DNA of 64,000 nucleotides, taken from Lates calcarifer (Eukaryota > Chordata > Actinopteri > Centropomidae). The position numbers and the translations under genes were made by a program. The notes beneath the pieces are model-generated. The model was not told the DNA's origin, ran no database searches, and worked only from the letters and a program-made list of their open reading frames with translations. Below, piece after piece: positions 1 to 14,879 of this stretch. Numbering within the stretch: position 1 is the first letter of the stretch; every line of letters begins with the position of its first letter. Location of the stretch: assembly GCF_001640805.2 (NCBI RefSeq), contig NC_066848.1, positions 22,864,483 to 22,928,482 of the forward strand, in the 5' to 3' direction.

Positions 1-2431
1 TTTATAGGATTTTCATATTTGTATATGTAAAATATTAATCTGGTAACTAGTAACTATGAAGAAGAAATATGAAGTTGCAGAAAATGTACAAATAGTTTAA
101 AATCTTTTACTTGAGTACACTGCTTTAGAAAAGTTCTTCTCACCACCACAAAACTGAAATTAAAAATATTAAACCAAGTGACATAATATTTCCTGCTCCA
201 TCTTGACTTTGGCTCCCTCCACTGTAGTTTAACTTGTCCGGTCAGTTTATTTTAATTTCGAGGAATGCTTGTTAAAATCAAACTTCCTTCAAAAAAAATC
301 CACTGCTTCTTCATTCTGCAACATTGAAGTAAACTGATGTCCTTGAATGACCTTCAAAACAATCAGGAAATCGTTTCTTCAGCATTTCAGTTCAAAACTT
401 TGTCATCAAGAATATTTGGGGGGGCAGATCCTGGAGGTGTTTAGCCTAGCTTAGCACAAAGACTGGAAGCGGGTGGAGACTGTTAGCATACCCCCATCAA
501 AAGAGAAAAATCAGTGTTCCAACAACTTGCAAATCTGTTGGCTTTACATGTTTTATCCGGTTTATTGAACAGGTGTAGAAAAAGAAATGTAAAAATGAGA
601 CTTGACTCTTTTGATGGAGCTAGGCTAACACTTTCCATCCACTTCCAGTATCTGTGCTAAGCTAGACTAACCACACTCTGGGTCTATCTCTGTACTCAAC
701 ACATAGAAGATTTCCCTAAAATGTTGGAGTGTTCCTTTAACTGTTTTGTGTTGGTCTTCTCTCCTCAGCAGCACGATGACATGCCTGTGTTGGCTTGCTG
801 TGCGTGTTCACTGTGAGTGAGTGAGTGAGTGAGTGCGAGAGAATGAAGCTAACCGTTCATACAGTAGCTATTTAAGAGCAGTAACTTTAGTGTTTTTCTC
901 TGTAATAAATATGCAAGAAAACCCCCAGTATAGAATAATCTCTAATATGTAAATCTTTAATGTTTTTTGTTTTGTTTTGGTGTTGTTGTTGTTTTGTACA
1001 GCATCTGGTTCGGTGCCTTATGAGTTTACCAAGGAAAATGAAAAACTCTGTATACAGTCTGTCCAATGTAACGATTTTTAAGTAAATAACCTTATTTTAG
1101 TACACAAACTCACAGCGTCCACTCTGCTTCCTTCACCTGTTCACCAGCTCGTTGATTTATTTGCTTTTAATGCACATGTTGTTTATGTTGTTTTTTTGGT
1201 TTTTGGTTGCTGTTTTGTTTTTGATGTGTTTGTTTTATACACACATTCTTTCACTTTTTGAATGGAAACCCATTTCTACCCAGAGGAGAAAAAAAAGAAT
1301 AGGATAAAAATAATCAGGGTCAGAGTTAAAATACAGCAGATTTTTGACCCTAGCCAAAATTGAGACCCACTCAAATAAAGCAGATATAACCAGGTATAAG
1401 CTTGACCTTTTCAAAGTAATTATTGTAACAGAAAGTCAAAATTTATATGTTGCAAATTTTGACTTGTGTTGTAATCCATACTTTTAAAATTTATATTACA
1501 TAATTATAATTTTGACACACCAAATTTTAAGTTGGGCCAATAATTTTCTTAAATGTTAATGTTCTAATCTTCCCCATGATTTAATACAATTTCGACTCTT
1601 TTGAACTTTTATTTTGGGATTTCAAACCTTGTTTTACTGTGGAAATGATTGATAGGGACATAAATCTTTGGAAAATTACATTAATTGTTGGTGGGGGTCT
1701 GATAATAAGACCCAGGTTCAAAAATACTGGAGTCATCATCAGAAAGTCAAGGTCAGAATTTTGACTATAAGACAGATTTTCAAATTAGTCAGAATTTTGT
1801 ATCAGATTCCCATCATTTTGATTCACTGCATTTGTTATTTTTGTTAATATAAATATTTCATGTTTTCTTGGCAGAAATGAGCTTCCATACAAATCAGGAC
1901 AGTGCTGCATGTTGTTTCTGGTTGTTCAGAGTCCAGACTGTTCCTCTGAGCAGAACACCAATACTGCATCTCACAAACGTAAGAACCAAGCGATCTTCAT
2001 TTTAAATCAATGTAGGTGTTTACTTTTATATGTGATCAGTGTTCAAATATTATCTGTAAACATGTAAAATTGTTAAAAATGTGACTAAGTTTAAGTTAAT
2101 TATTCCTTAAAGATCATTAACTATTTCAGTTTTTCAAGGCAGCAGCACTGAGTTAGGGGTCAAGGTAATTTCTTATTGGAACTATGTCTGTTAATTGTCA
2201 TAGAGAGACAAATGCCATGCTTTCTAGTCCAGTACCATAATCTATTCAGTTTACAATGATATGAGAATATTTAATTGCAACCCCAATTTAGTGTATTAAA
2301 ATAATTACCAGTTCTGATAAACTCACAGACCAATGTACCTTGTCTCAAATTCTCCTTTTACCATTAGTTCACCAAATTAAACTTGAGTAAATACACAGAG
2401 TCTTTGGAGTTGTTGTCAAAACATTTTCGTC
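1..2431. other. Left flank; possible 3' end of an unseen + strand gene
   Basis: No open reading frame of substance is visible here. A pyrimidine-rich acceptor-like stretch ends in CAG near 770, followed by a short open stretch with a stop near 812. AATAAA occurs at 904-909, and an AAATAA-type signal sits near 1083 in AT-rich sequence, which could be the 3' UTR of a gene transcribed rightwards. In human the gene converging on RPS27A is MTIF2, so mtif2 is a guess from synteny only. The rest is AT-rich DNA with old repeats: a degenerate copy of a teleost repeat at about 1-210 that resembles 15300-15420, a foldback element at 441-670 and a (GAGT)n tract at about 810-834. Confidence 0.35.
441..670. 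mobile_element. Foldback MITE-like element with about 37-bp terminal inverted repeats
   Basis: The left end (441-477, beginning TTAGCCTAGCTTAGCAC) is the near-perfect reverse complement of the right end (634-670), about 32 of 37 positions. This defines a 230-bp non-coding element. Similar TTAGCNTAGCTTAGCACA-containing repeats are, from memory, common in fish genomes. The superfamily is not identified. Confidence 0.65.
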
Positions 2432-2437
2432 TTTATT
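2432..2437 (-). terminator. rps27a: rps27a polyadenylation signal
   Basis: TTTATT on the + strand is AATAAA on the coding strand, 27 bases past the rps27a stop codon. The 3' UTR is therefore very short, as is usual for ribosomal-protein mRNAs. Confidence 0.7.
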
Positions 2438-2463
2438 GTTAACGCCCCTCAGTCCTTCCCTGT

Positions 2464-5178
<2,715 letters not shown>

Positions 5179-5342
5179 CCTGGCGTTCAACCCACCTACA
5201 TGAGAACATACACAGGACTTTTACCTCATTATCTGTGCTAAACGGGGTCTGAAAAGTCGTTATTTTGTGAGAATAATCGGTTAAAACGCAGAGCACGATC
5301 TTACCACTGGCTCACTCCTAATGGCGGATCATGAGAAGAGGG
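5179..5342 (-). promoter_or_regulatory. rps27a: rps27a 5' UTR, non-coding exon 1 and 5'TOP start
   Basis: On the minus strand a pyrimidine run CCCTCTTCTC (5333-5342) fits a 5'-terminal oligopyrimidine start, the hallmark of mRNAs for the translation machinery under mTOR/LARP1 control. The predicted leader exon ends at 5305 before a GTAAGA donor (5304-5299). The acceptor ...GTAG lies at 5197-5196, leaving 17 UTR bases (5179-5195) before the ATG. The cap site is inferred from the motif. A tiny upstream ORF (ATG ATC CGC CAT TAG) lies at 5318-5332. Confidence 0.7.
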
Positions 5343-5666
5343 CTTTCGGTTCGAGCGACGGGGTTTTCTGAACGCGTTTCCACGGGGTAGGTAACCGTCA
5401 CAGCGCCTGATCGAAAACACCTGAAAATATTCGATTTCGTGGTCGTTTGGTGACTTTTATCACCCGGTATATGGGTTAACGTTAATCTAACATATCTAAT
5501 AAATACAAGTATTTTTTTTAAGGAACCCAATCTGTACACTGTACCTTTCCACGGTAACCATAGCAACGTCATTATTTGCAAAATGGCTACTCGGTGAAAG
5601 TGTTGGAATCTATCGTAATGTATGACTAAATAACATAGACTACATATAAAAAAAAATAAAATAACA
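5343..5666. promoter_or_regulatory. Bidirectional promoter between rps27a (-) and clhc1 (+)
   Basis: About 320 bases separate the inferred rps27a cap site from the clhc1 start codon, and the two genes diverge. No TATA box is evident at the rps27a start. An RFX X-box lies at 5554-5567 and a half-CRE (ACGTCA) at 5566-5571. It presumably drives a housekeeping gene leftwards and a restricted gene rightwards. Confidence 0.65.
5554..5567 (+). promoter_or_regulatory. RFX X-box (GTAACC-AT-AGCAAC)
   Basis: The 14 bases match the X-box consensus GTNRCC-N(0-3)-RGYAAC at every defined position, with a 2-base spacer. They lie 100 bases upstream of the clhc1 ATG. RFX factors bind such sites in promoters of ciliary genes. 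Use here is inferred. Confidence 0.7.
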
Positions 5667-8600
5667 ATGTCTGAGCCACAAGATTTCAACAGTTTGTCTT
5701 CAAGAGAAGAAGCAAGACATCCATCACCCGACATTTTGATATCTGAGAACGATGAAAGGTTTTTTCAGTCTCTATATGAGTTTATTGAACATGAGAAACG
5801 GTACCTGCAGTGTCCGGAAGATGGTGTGGACGAACTCCGGTACATTATTTACCGCTCCGTGTTTAATAAGGTGATTGATGAATTTAAATCTTATACAGAA
5901 CATGTCAACTTTATATACTGTTTATAGTTTAATCCATAACAACGCCTCATAATCTGATTATATATTCACATGTAATCTGAATGAATAACTAGTGACTGTC
6001 AGTAAATGTAGTGAAGTGGGAAGTATAATAATTAATTTTCTCTGAATAAGTGATGAAGTACAAAGTACAGAAATGGAATATCAAGTATTTGTTACTTTAC
6101 TCTGTTCTACTGATACTGTCAGACTACCACAGTACTACAGTTAATGCTTTTACTGCTGTTGATGCAATTTATCATCACAGTCTAATTCATATCTGACCAA
6201 AAACATCCTTCTTTGTAACATTGTATGTAACCAAACTTGAGTCATCCACTCTGTAAGTAGAAGCTTGATGCAGTGTAAGGAAAAGAGCTATTGTCACGAC
6301 CAAAAATCTTCTTGTATTGCCCTCCATGATACAGGCAAAGATGTTACTTTGGGTTCTGAGTCACTGTGTTCTCACTATTTTCAGAATTTTTCAGTCATAA
6401 CAGAGTAATTATACAGCGTTGCATTAGTACTTGTATTTAGGTAAAGGATCTGAATACTACTTTCACCTCCATAGGATAAATCATGAAACACTAAAATTCT
6501 GTTCCAGAATTTCCTAAAATGTTACGTTTTAGTAAAGCTGTTGGATAATTTATGATTGTTTGCGTCAACATCAGTTTTGCAGGTTAAGCAGTTTCAAGAT
6601 TACTGTTTCTTAATTTTTGAGTAAATCAGAGAACAAAATAAATTTGGGCTCCTGTTGTCCCTCCTCCCTCTTTGTTTTTTTTACCAACAGGTGATTGCAC
6701 GAACAACGCACTATAAGAGACTGCTGTTGACCATAAAGGCTGAGTATGACGATGTCATCAGGGAGCTGAAGAGGAGGGAGGATGAAACCAGGGCGGCTCA
6801 GCGAACTCTGGAGGCTACAACATCACATCCCAAATCACTAATAACCTGCCAGAGACGAGCTGACCAGCTGCGGGACAGGTGTGTGTCTTTGTGAGGACCA
6901 AATAGAATTTAGACCTTGACTGAGTGAGGAAATGTTCTTCTGTTTGAGGGCTCATGATTTTATCTATTCATTTTAACTGTAAGGGACCATTAATAACATT
7001 AAATATAAATGTCTCCATTTGATTTATTGTACCACATGGACCAATTATGGCCTCTCAATTATGATTTAGTAAATCTAAGCAAATATTAAATCTAGATTTT
7101 GACTTTCTATCACAATACTGACGTATGGTGACCAAGACTGTGGCATTTTATTCATTTAGTATTTTGACTTAGGTCTAAAATTTGCTATAATATGATGATA
7201 TAATTGACTTGCCATAATTTTTTTTACTCCAACATGACTAACATTACATTCATTTTTTGTTGTGTTTCACTGTCGCTCTCATAGTGTTGTTTTCCGCTGC
7301 AGCAGGCAGCTGTAAAAGCTGTAAAAAGGCACTGGACCCTGCCTGCTCAGCAGAAAACATCAGACACACACAGTTAGAGACTAGCTGATGAACACAGTGG
7401 AGCATTTAGCAGCTAAAAAGCCAGGTATTTCCCTCAGGAGCTGGTAGAGAATGAGCTAAAAGAGAAGGAATATTGGACTTACATTCATCAGGGGGACATA
7501 AACACTACTCCTGATGAATGATCATGTTGCTCTGAAACTGCCGGATGTGGAAATAAGCTTGTATGTGTTTCTTTCCAGAATCTCTGGCCTCCAGAGGGAA
7601 ACAGCAAAACTTCAAGAGGAGATCAAGAGACGGAAATCATCTAAAGAGCAGAACACATGGATACCTGGTACTTCTGATATTTGATACTTAGGCTTGATTG
7701 GTTCAAGTTCACTTAGTTGTCCTGTTAGTTGTGTGAGCATGTCTGTCTGTCTCATTGTCTCATTATCCATCCATGGCTAGAATGAGTGGCTGTTAACTGC
7801 TTCTGTCCTCTGTCTCATCTCTCAGGTGTAACAGTGGCTGAGTCTGAGGATCCTGAGGCTCTGGACAGGAATCTGAAGCGTCTTGTGGCTCAGAGAGCTG
7901 CTTTACTGGACAGGAAGAGTCGCTGTGTCTCTCTGGAGGTCAAAGCTGGGCTGGACGCCAAGCTGCAGACCGCTGAGTGCCACAGAGACCAGCTGAGCAC
8001 CGAGAACGAACGACTGAAAGTCGTGTAAGAACTGAAAACATTAAACCTGCTGCTGTCTCTGTCTGGCCTGATCTGAGAAATACTTAAGATACTTAAGATA
8101 AAGACATGAAAATGTCAGTGTGTGTGTGTGTGTGTTAAAATTTTGACAGTTTCATGTTGACATAGACTCTACTGAGCTCTTTTTCTGTCTGTCTGTCTGC
8201 AGATACAAGCGTCTGAGGTTTGTGTGTGACTGTCTGTCCAGCTGGGAGGAGGAGGGGCAGCAGGTTCCTCTGGAGGAACTCCTGCGTTCCACACTGGAGA
8301 ACATCAGACAGACCAGCGGTGAGACTGGGGGACAGTTTTGATGTTATGTCCAGGAATTTTTATTATATCTTCAGTTTGCTTTGGTGCCACTCAGGATTAA
8401 ATTAAAAACAAAGTGAAGGTGTCATCACGCTCACACATCTGTAAATAAATATTTGAACACCTTTGATTGTAGCGACTCAAACCTTCTCCGGTTTGCTCTG
8501 CAGTGACAGACGACAGCATCCACGCTGAGCTGTTTGAGGACGATGAGCCGACTGGAGTCGACGAGTCCAGACTCCTGGCAGATTACCTGGACAGGTGCTG

Positions 8601-11600
8601 CGTTCACAAACAAGTCTGGATCAGTTTATCTGAACTCTCTCTGAATCTTTCTTCCTCTCCTCCACTCTGTCAGATTTGTTGAGCTCTTTGATTCAGCTCA
8701 GTATGAGGAAGCTGCTCTCTTCGCTGCCAGATCTCCTCGAGGAGTCCTGAGGAACCTCAACATCATGGAGATGTTCAAAGGTGGGCAACACACACACACA
8801 CATCTGTACTGTCGTATGCACACTATGTATAAATAAGTGATTTACGAACATATTACATAGCAGCTGTTAAATGCATGTTTTAACTATTCTGAAAACAATT
8901 AGCTGGAAAACATTTAAAATTAATGTTTAGAGGTGAATTTTTTATTTGACATCCTTGCACTGTATATTTCTAAATACACACCACCTTTGGCAGCTAACGT
9001 GACACATACTCCAGTGAGAAACAGAAGCTATGATAATACTAAATGGGGTTATACACTAAGAGGGCTTTCACACCAGGGACACAGGCCCAGATACGACTAC
9101 GCTTGACCCCAAAGTCCAACTCATTGATGTGTAGATATGCAAGTGTACTTGGGCACTGAACAACAATACTGGAGTTAAAGCTGGTAAGTGGAGAAGTGGA
9201 GAGGGAGGGCAGCTGAACTCAGACATGGTACGAAGCAAGTTAGAGTCTATAAAAATGACTTGTAAGTGTCCAGTAAACATCAACTGACTGAGTAATGTCA
9301 GCGTGAAGTGAGAGTTGGTATGCCTGGAATTTTTCCTGTAGTTTCAGTGTAAAACCACCCACCCTCATGAGCATGTTTATAGTTTGTACTAAAGTCATAT
9401 ATTTGGCAGAGTATCTGCAGGTCTAAAGTTACTGAGACATGTCTTCCTGTACACCTGTCACTTTCTCTTCCTCTTCTCCTCCCAGGTGTCAGAGCCTCCC
9501 CGGGGTCGGTCCCCCCACTCCTCCTCTTCTTCCAGGCCCTGCTGATCACCGTCCCGGCCGGCGTCGAGCTGTCGGCCCCTCTCTCCCTGCAGTGCGTCCT
9601 CTTTGCCCTGCAGCACGGCGCCTCGCAGCTCGTCACCCACGCCATCACTCAGAATAAGTAAACACAGCAAATTATCACAGCGTAAACTGTTTGCGTGATC
9701 TCTGCTGGTTTTTCAAGTCTTTCTCCTCGTAGACTGACCTTCTCCGAGCACCTGGGCGATATCCTTACCGAGCATGCTCAGAAAAACACCAGCGTGGCTG
9801 ACCTGTGTCTGACTTTGGGCACTGTCGTCTATCAGGCTTGCGGGCTGGACAGGAAGACCGCACTGAGCATGTGCAGGAGAGGCCTCATCCACAGTGCCGC
9901 AGAGTTCATTAACCACTGCAAGGATTTCACAGCTGGTCTGCGTCTGTGTGTGTGTGTGTGTGGAGGCTTGTACTGCTGTCTTTATGAGGACTAGTGTCAG
10001 TTTTAAGTCATTGTTATGAGGACTTTTTAGCCAGTCCTCATCACTTTGAAAGACAGGTCAAAGATTCAGGCATCACGAACAGAGAATAGTTAAAAGAAAT
10101 GCCTCATGTTTGGCGAATGCATTCACCTCATAAAAAGTATCAATATCATAATCAATCAATATCAGTTTTGATATTGGTGATCGGAGGGGTTAGAGAATGT
10201 ATTATGTCAAAGAGGGTCCTAACAAGTACACTGTAAGTCATTTTAAGTTCATTCAGCAGCATTCTATATGAAAATCTCTCTCTCTCTCAGAGGACTGTAT
10301 TTGGGTTCTGTATCGCTCGCCCAGCCTCGCCCTCCTCCGGCTGTTGACAGAACGTCAGCAGGGCCGGGCGGCCTTCTTGTCAGTGGGCAGGACCTGTTCC
10401 TCTCTGCTGGCTGATCCTCAGCAGCAGGAGTTAGCGCTGCAGCTCCTGGACAGCTTTGTCAGCCGAGGACGAGGTACGTAAACTGACAGATAATCACAAA
10501 CAATCAGCAGGCGCGAAGCCAGTGCTACCACAAACACAGTTCCCTCAGGCAGTAGTCTAAAAAACTTGATGGATGAGGATGTGTTTATACTTATTAAATG
10601 ATGCAGTGTAATATTGGTGCATTAAAACCTCCTGAGACCACCTTATACCTATTGATAGATATTTTATTAATCCCAATGTTAAATCTCAGCATTACAGCAG
10701 CCACATGAATCACGAAACAAAAAGCAAGAAAAGAATACCAACAAATAACTAATATTGTAACCAGACGCTGGAAAAATAAAAAAGAAAGAAACAATAGGAC
10801 TATACCATAAATATATTCAATGATAGTACCATATAAAGGCACAATCACACACCTGTGCTGTATATTGACTTTTTTCATTTGCTGCATTTTGTTTCATCTC
10901 GTGCAGACTGATCTGTGCATCAAAATAAACTTTTAATGCAGTAAAGTTAGAGTCAGTAAGAAGCAGAATAATGGCTGAGTTTTACTAATAATGTTCTCCA
11001 CGTGTAGCTGATGTTCTGTTTGACAAGTAAGTTTCTCTCAACAGTTCAAATGTCATTTTTAAAGTAGTTAATTAAATCATTTATGTAGTCATGTAGTCAT
11101 CAAGAATGATTTATGTACTTTATTTACAGTGTCTGATTCAACCAGGTGACAGAATCTGTCAGGATCTAACAGTTATAATGACATGATCATTTGGTGTTGA
11201 TGATGAGTTGTGACCTCCATCAAACCTGACAGAACATTTTTATCACGAGTAAAAGTCCACACTCTGCTTCCTCTGGAGAACAGAATCCACCTCCACACAA
11301 AGATATGTTTTGCATATTGTTACTTCACTGTTACTTCAGTATGTGTAAGGAGACTTTTGCAGTGTTTTATGTTTTGCCACGTTCGGGGATGTTTTTAAAA
11401 TATTTGCAGCTGCAAGTGAGCTCATTCTTCTGAAATATTTAAGGACCAGTGTGAATGATTTAGTGGCATCTAGTGGTGTGGTTCCAGATTGCAACCCACT
11501 GAATACTCCTCCCCTCACCCCTCCTCTTCCAGGAGTGTAGGAGAATCTATGGTGGCCTTCAGGTAACGCAAAAATACAAAAGGCCCCCTCTAGAGCCACA

Positions 11601-12503
11601 GTTTGTTTTGTCCATTCTGGGCTACTGTAGTTCATGATGGTGCAACATTGCATAATAATGATAAGAGTGATAAAGAATCTTAAGATTACAAAATATTTTA
11701 CAAAGTGCAGGCAAAAGGCAGTGGAAAAAGAACTGAACAATGAGCTCAAATAGTAAGAGTAAAGGACAAAATAACATGCATGTACACACACAACCTTACA
11801 TAAGTATGTTTACCAAATAAAAAAAAAAAAAAAAGAAAGTCCCACAATAAAGGTATGTTTTTAAGAGTGATTTGAAAGGTAACTCTGATTTTAGTCTGGA
11901 TATTGGTTTATGATTCATGCCAGTTCAGAGGGCACTGCAGTGATCGAGTTGTGAGGAAATGAAAGCATGTATGATGGATTCAGTATCTGTAAAGCTCCAG
12001 ATTGAATGGATTCTGGGATGACTTTGCAAATATGTGTTGCAAAGTTGAGACAAGAGCTGAACGTGACACTGAGGTTTCTGGCAGGAGGCTAAAGATACAC
12101 AGAGGGCCCTGAATGTTGTTGACTAAAGACTGTTCACTGCAAAATGTTGCGATAAAGTCAGTGTCTGCTGCTTTTGCAAGGCCTCACAGGGCATAAATAT
12201 GAATCCCACATGGGCGAACAAAAAAAACAGGGCGAACAGAGGAAACAAACCAAACTACTATCAACACCTGACTTGAGGTGACCCCTGTGTGTCTCTGTCC
12301 TCTCAGGGGTTTTGGAGGGCGTGATCCTGGAGGACAGAGAGTCCTCAGTGGACGTTTGGAGTGATGTTGCATCTCTGTGCTCTGAGCTGAAGCGGGCTGA
12401 CCTGAGCCAGGCTGTCCTGTCCATCCTGCTGGACCAGAGCGGGACCGGGGTCCTGTCCCCAGACCTAGACGGAGCCCGACTCATGGAACACGTCTTCCTG
12501 TAA
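5667..12503 (+). CDS. clhc1: Clathrin heavy chain linker domain-containing protein 1, complete, 11 coding exons
   Basis: Exons: 5667-5903, 6691-6878, 7579-7667, 7826-8024, 8203-8318, 8504-8594, 8674-8780, 9486-9657, 9733-9935, 10291-10473, 12307-12503. All introns are GT-AG, every junction keeps frame, and the sum is 593 codons plus TAA, close to the roughly 586 aa of human CLHC1. The N-terminal half (about residues 80-275) is charged and helical, probably coiled coil (IKAEYDDVIRELKRRED; LQRETAKLQEEIKRRK). Residues about 305-345 contain the clathrin heavy-chain linker-like segment (FVELFDSAQYEEAALFAAR SPRGVLRN), followed by helical repeat sequence to the C-terminus. The molecular role is not established; the fold suggests a scaffold. 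The start is the first in-frame ATG, and the next residues match the family. The upstream X-box hints at ciliated-cell or testis expression (inference). Confidence 0.93.
7262..7550. repeat. clhc1: Dispersed teleost repeat in clhc1 intron 2
   Basis: The block contains phrases I recognise as high-copy in fish genomes: CACTGGACCCTGC, GAGACTAGCTG and TTGGACTTACATTCATCAG, ending near GATGAATGATCATGTTGCTC. It has no coding potential. Family name not assigned. Confidence 0.5.
11410..11660. repeat. clhc1: Dispersed teleost repeat in clhc1 intron 10
   Basis: Contains CATCTAGTGGTGTGGTTCC, CAGATTGCAACC, GGCCCCCTCTAGAGCCA and TCTGGGCTACTGTAG, phrases I recognise as typical of a high-copy fish repeat. 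An A16-type run follows near 11818-11834 and a second degenerate repeat block at about 11850-12120. Together they explain most of this 1.8-kb intron. Confidence 0.5.
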
Positions 12504-12738
12504 AAACTGAGCCTGAACGTACAGGTAGAATAATTGCAGCACAGTGACTCTAAACAGCTGTTATTAACCTGTTTCTTCATCACACAACATCTGATGTGTA
12601 AAAAAAATATTTTTAAAGGCTCTGAAGCCTCTGTGTTAATGATAAAAGAAACTTAAAAAGGTCACATAATGAAAAAACAATTCTATTATTCTGTAAAGAC
12701 TCATGCAAATGCACATTTTTCTAATTTGTACACTGCTA

Positions 12739-12744
12739 AATAAA
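12739..12744 (+). terminator. clhc1: clhc1 candidate polyadenylation signal
   Basis: AATAAA 236 bases after the clhc1 stop codon in AT-rich sequence. It is the first good signal downstream of the gene. Confidence 0.5.
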
Positions 12745-14879
12745 TGAAAGCTATTACTCTGTGCCCATTTTAAACAATTCTGAAACAGTAGCCATCATCA
12801 GTATCACAGATATGCATCACTGTGATGCCGCTGCTGTCTAGCTGACCTGTTTTTAACACTTGAGCTTTGGCTGGTGTCATTGAAATGACTCAGGTAAAAA
12901 AAATCTGAAACAGTGACAGCTGATGGCCAGCAGGTGGCGAACAGATTCACAAACTGAAGCTGAGAATCATCTGTGAGGCAACTGCAGTTGTGGCCTTTGT
13001 GGTTGTACTGAGCTTATGCAGTTTTGAGGTATTTTATGCTCTTGTCTACCTCTGCTATACTGCATTTCAGAGGGAAATATTGCACTTTTTACCACGCTGG
13101 ATTTTCTTGGCAGATATACTGTCTAGTTCCAGTTTCTTCCAGTTGATTTTAGAAAGATGACACACACTGGTCTGCAGGTCAACAGCACTGATAAGCACTG
13201 CAAATTAATTTTAATTCATTATAGTTACACAGCTCAAATCACTCTTACTAATTGACACATTTATGGCATAAACAGTCTTCAGCCTTTGGTATTTCCTCCA
13301 GAACACCACCAGTTTCCTGAGGTACATTGTCCTTCTGCCTCTGTGTCCATCCTTCATGTCTGCTTTTCATTTGATTTAACCACATACTCAGTATAGTTGA
13401 CCATCAAAGTGAACATTTGTGAATGAGCTGGCGACATCAGTAAGAGTGCTGTTATCTAAATTGCAATCTCACAACCTCAAGAGTCTAGACTCCACAGTTG
13501 ATCTTACCAAGTTTGAACCCCCAAATCTTAACATGAGAAAGGCCAAGTAGATCTCTTATGCAGTTAGATAGTGGTTGGATACTTTCTTTCAAGTGTTTGA
13601 AATGATTCATATGAAAAGCCACAGGAGGCTTATGGTGTTTTCCCTCATGATTTACATGTGTCCTTGTTTCCCAGAATCTTAACAGCTTTTATATGAAATT
13701 CACCATTTTGAATAAACCAGAATTCTTTAACATCCTTTAACATCTCATATTACACCTGTGCTGGAGACCAAGTTTTACTTTTTTCTGTCTCATTTTTGTA
13801 CATTTAATTTTTTTCCCATCTTGCGTGTTATCATTTGGTTTTAATTTGGTTTTCATTTTGATACTTTTTATTCATTTAGTTTTTGTTGTAAAAAAATATT
13901 TTTAATCTACCCTAATCCCATTTGCCCTTTTTCTGGACCAATAACTACAGGCACTATTAGAACCCCCAAAATATCCACAAACGAGTCCTCGTAAGTCTAG
14001 CAAACCTGACAGACACACAGGCTCAGCAGGTCAAACAGAGCAGCCTTTGTGTCTGTAGGCCTCAATCTGAGTCACATCACAGTGAATGAAGTCGCACACA
14101 CACTGAACAAACACACTCCCACTAGTCTATAAACAAAGCCAACTGTTAAACCAGCACCCTTTCTGTTCATCTCCTTGTGTGCTCTCGCTCTGCTTGACCC
14201 ATAAAACTTAAGCAATGAAGCTTTTATTCTACTGTGACCTCAACAGATAAAACAATAACATAAACTTAAGTATAATAGTAGTAATTCATCAGTAAAAGTA
14301 CCACTACCACAGTATAAAAATGCCCTACAAGAAAATCAAAATTCAAAACTACTGATAAAAGTAACATCATCAAAATGTATTTCAAATATTAAAAGTGGTT
14401 CAAGAGTTGTGCAGTAGATGTCTCCTGTGACCGGTGACACCTTAGCAGACACTCCCTTTTTTGTGCACGATACCATAAATAATGCACCCAAAATAAAAAG
14501 GTTACTGGTCCTCAACCATTTTGATTATAGTCATAACCCAGGTCTCCTTCAATGGGAAACTCATTCAGTTTTACAACCAGAAAATCAGATTGAGCAGAGG
14601 AGATACTGAAAACAGTTTCTAGTCCAAACCAGTTCTGTGTCTGTTTCTGTTGCAGTGATATGTGGATCCTAAAATGCTTTGCACAGATAGAATCAGGAGA
14701 CTTAAAGCTTTCAAACAACATAGAATTTGTAAAAACACATCTGTACAGACCAAAACACAGCTAATGTAGTGCTACCAAGGTCAGACTGTCCCTCAGATGT
14801 ATTTATACTGAGTCATCAATGCTTCATCAGCATTTTATTGTAGCTGCTGCTCGAGCTGGAGCTGGTTTTACCTACTTTT

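Noticed and set aside
5318..5734. 138-aa minus-strand ORF
   Set aside because: It runs antisense through clhc1 exon 1, the promoter and the rps27a leader; no family resemblance and it conflicts with two well-supported genes.
9298..9670. 116-aa and 70-aa minus-strand ORFs
   Set aside because: Both are antisense to clhc1 exon 8, whose frame and splice sites are well supported.
11336..11791. 151-aa minus-strand ORF in clhc1 intron 10
   Set aside because: It is a translation across a dispersed fish repeat; no protein family recognised.
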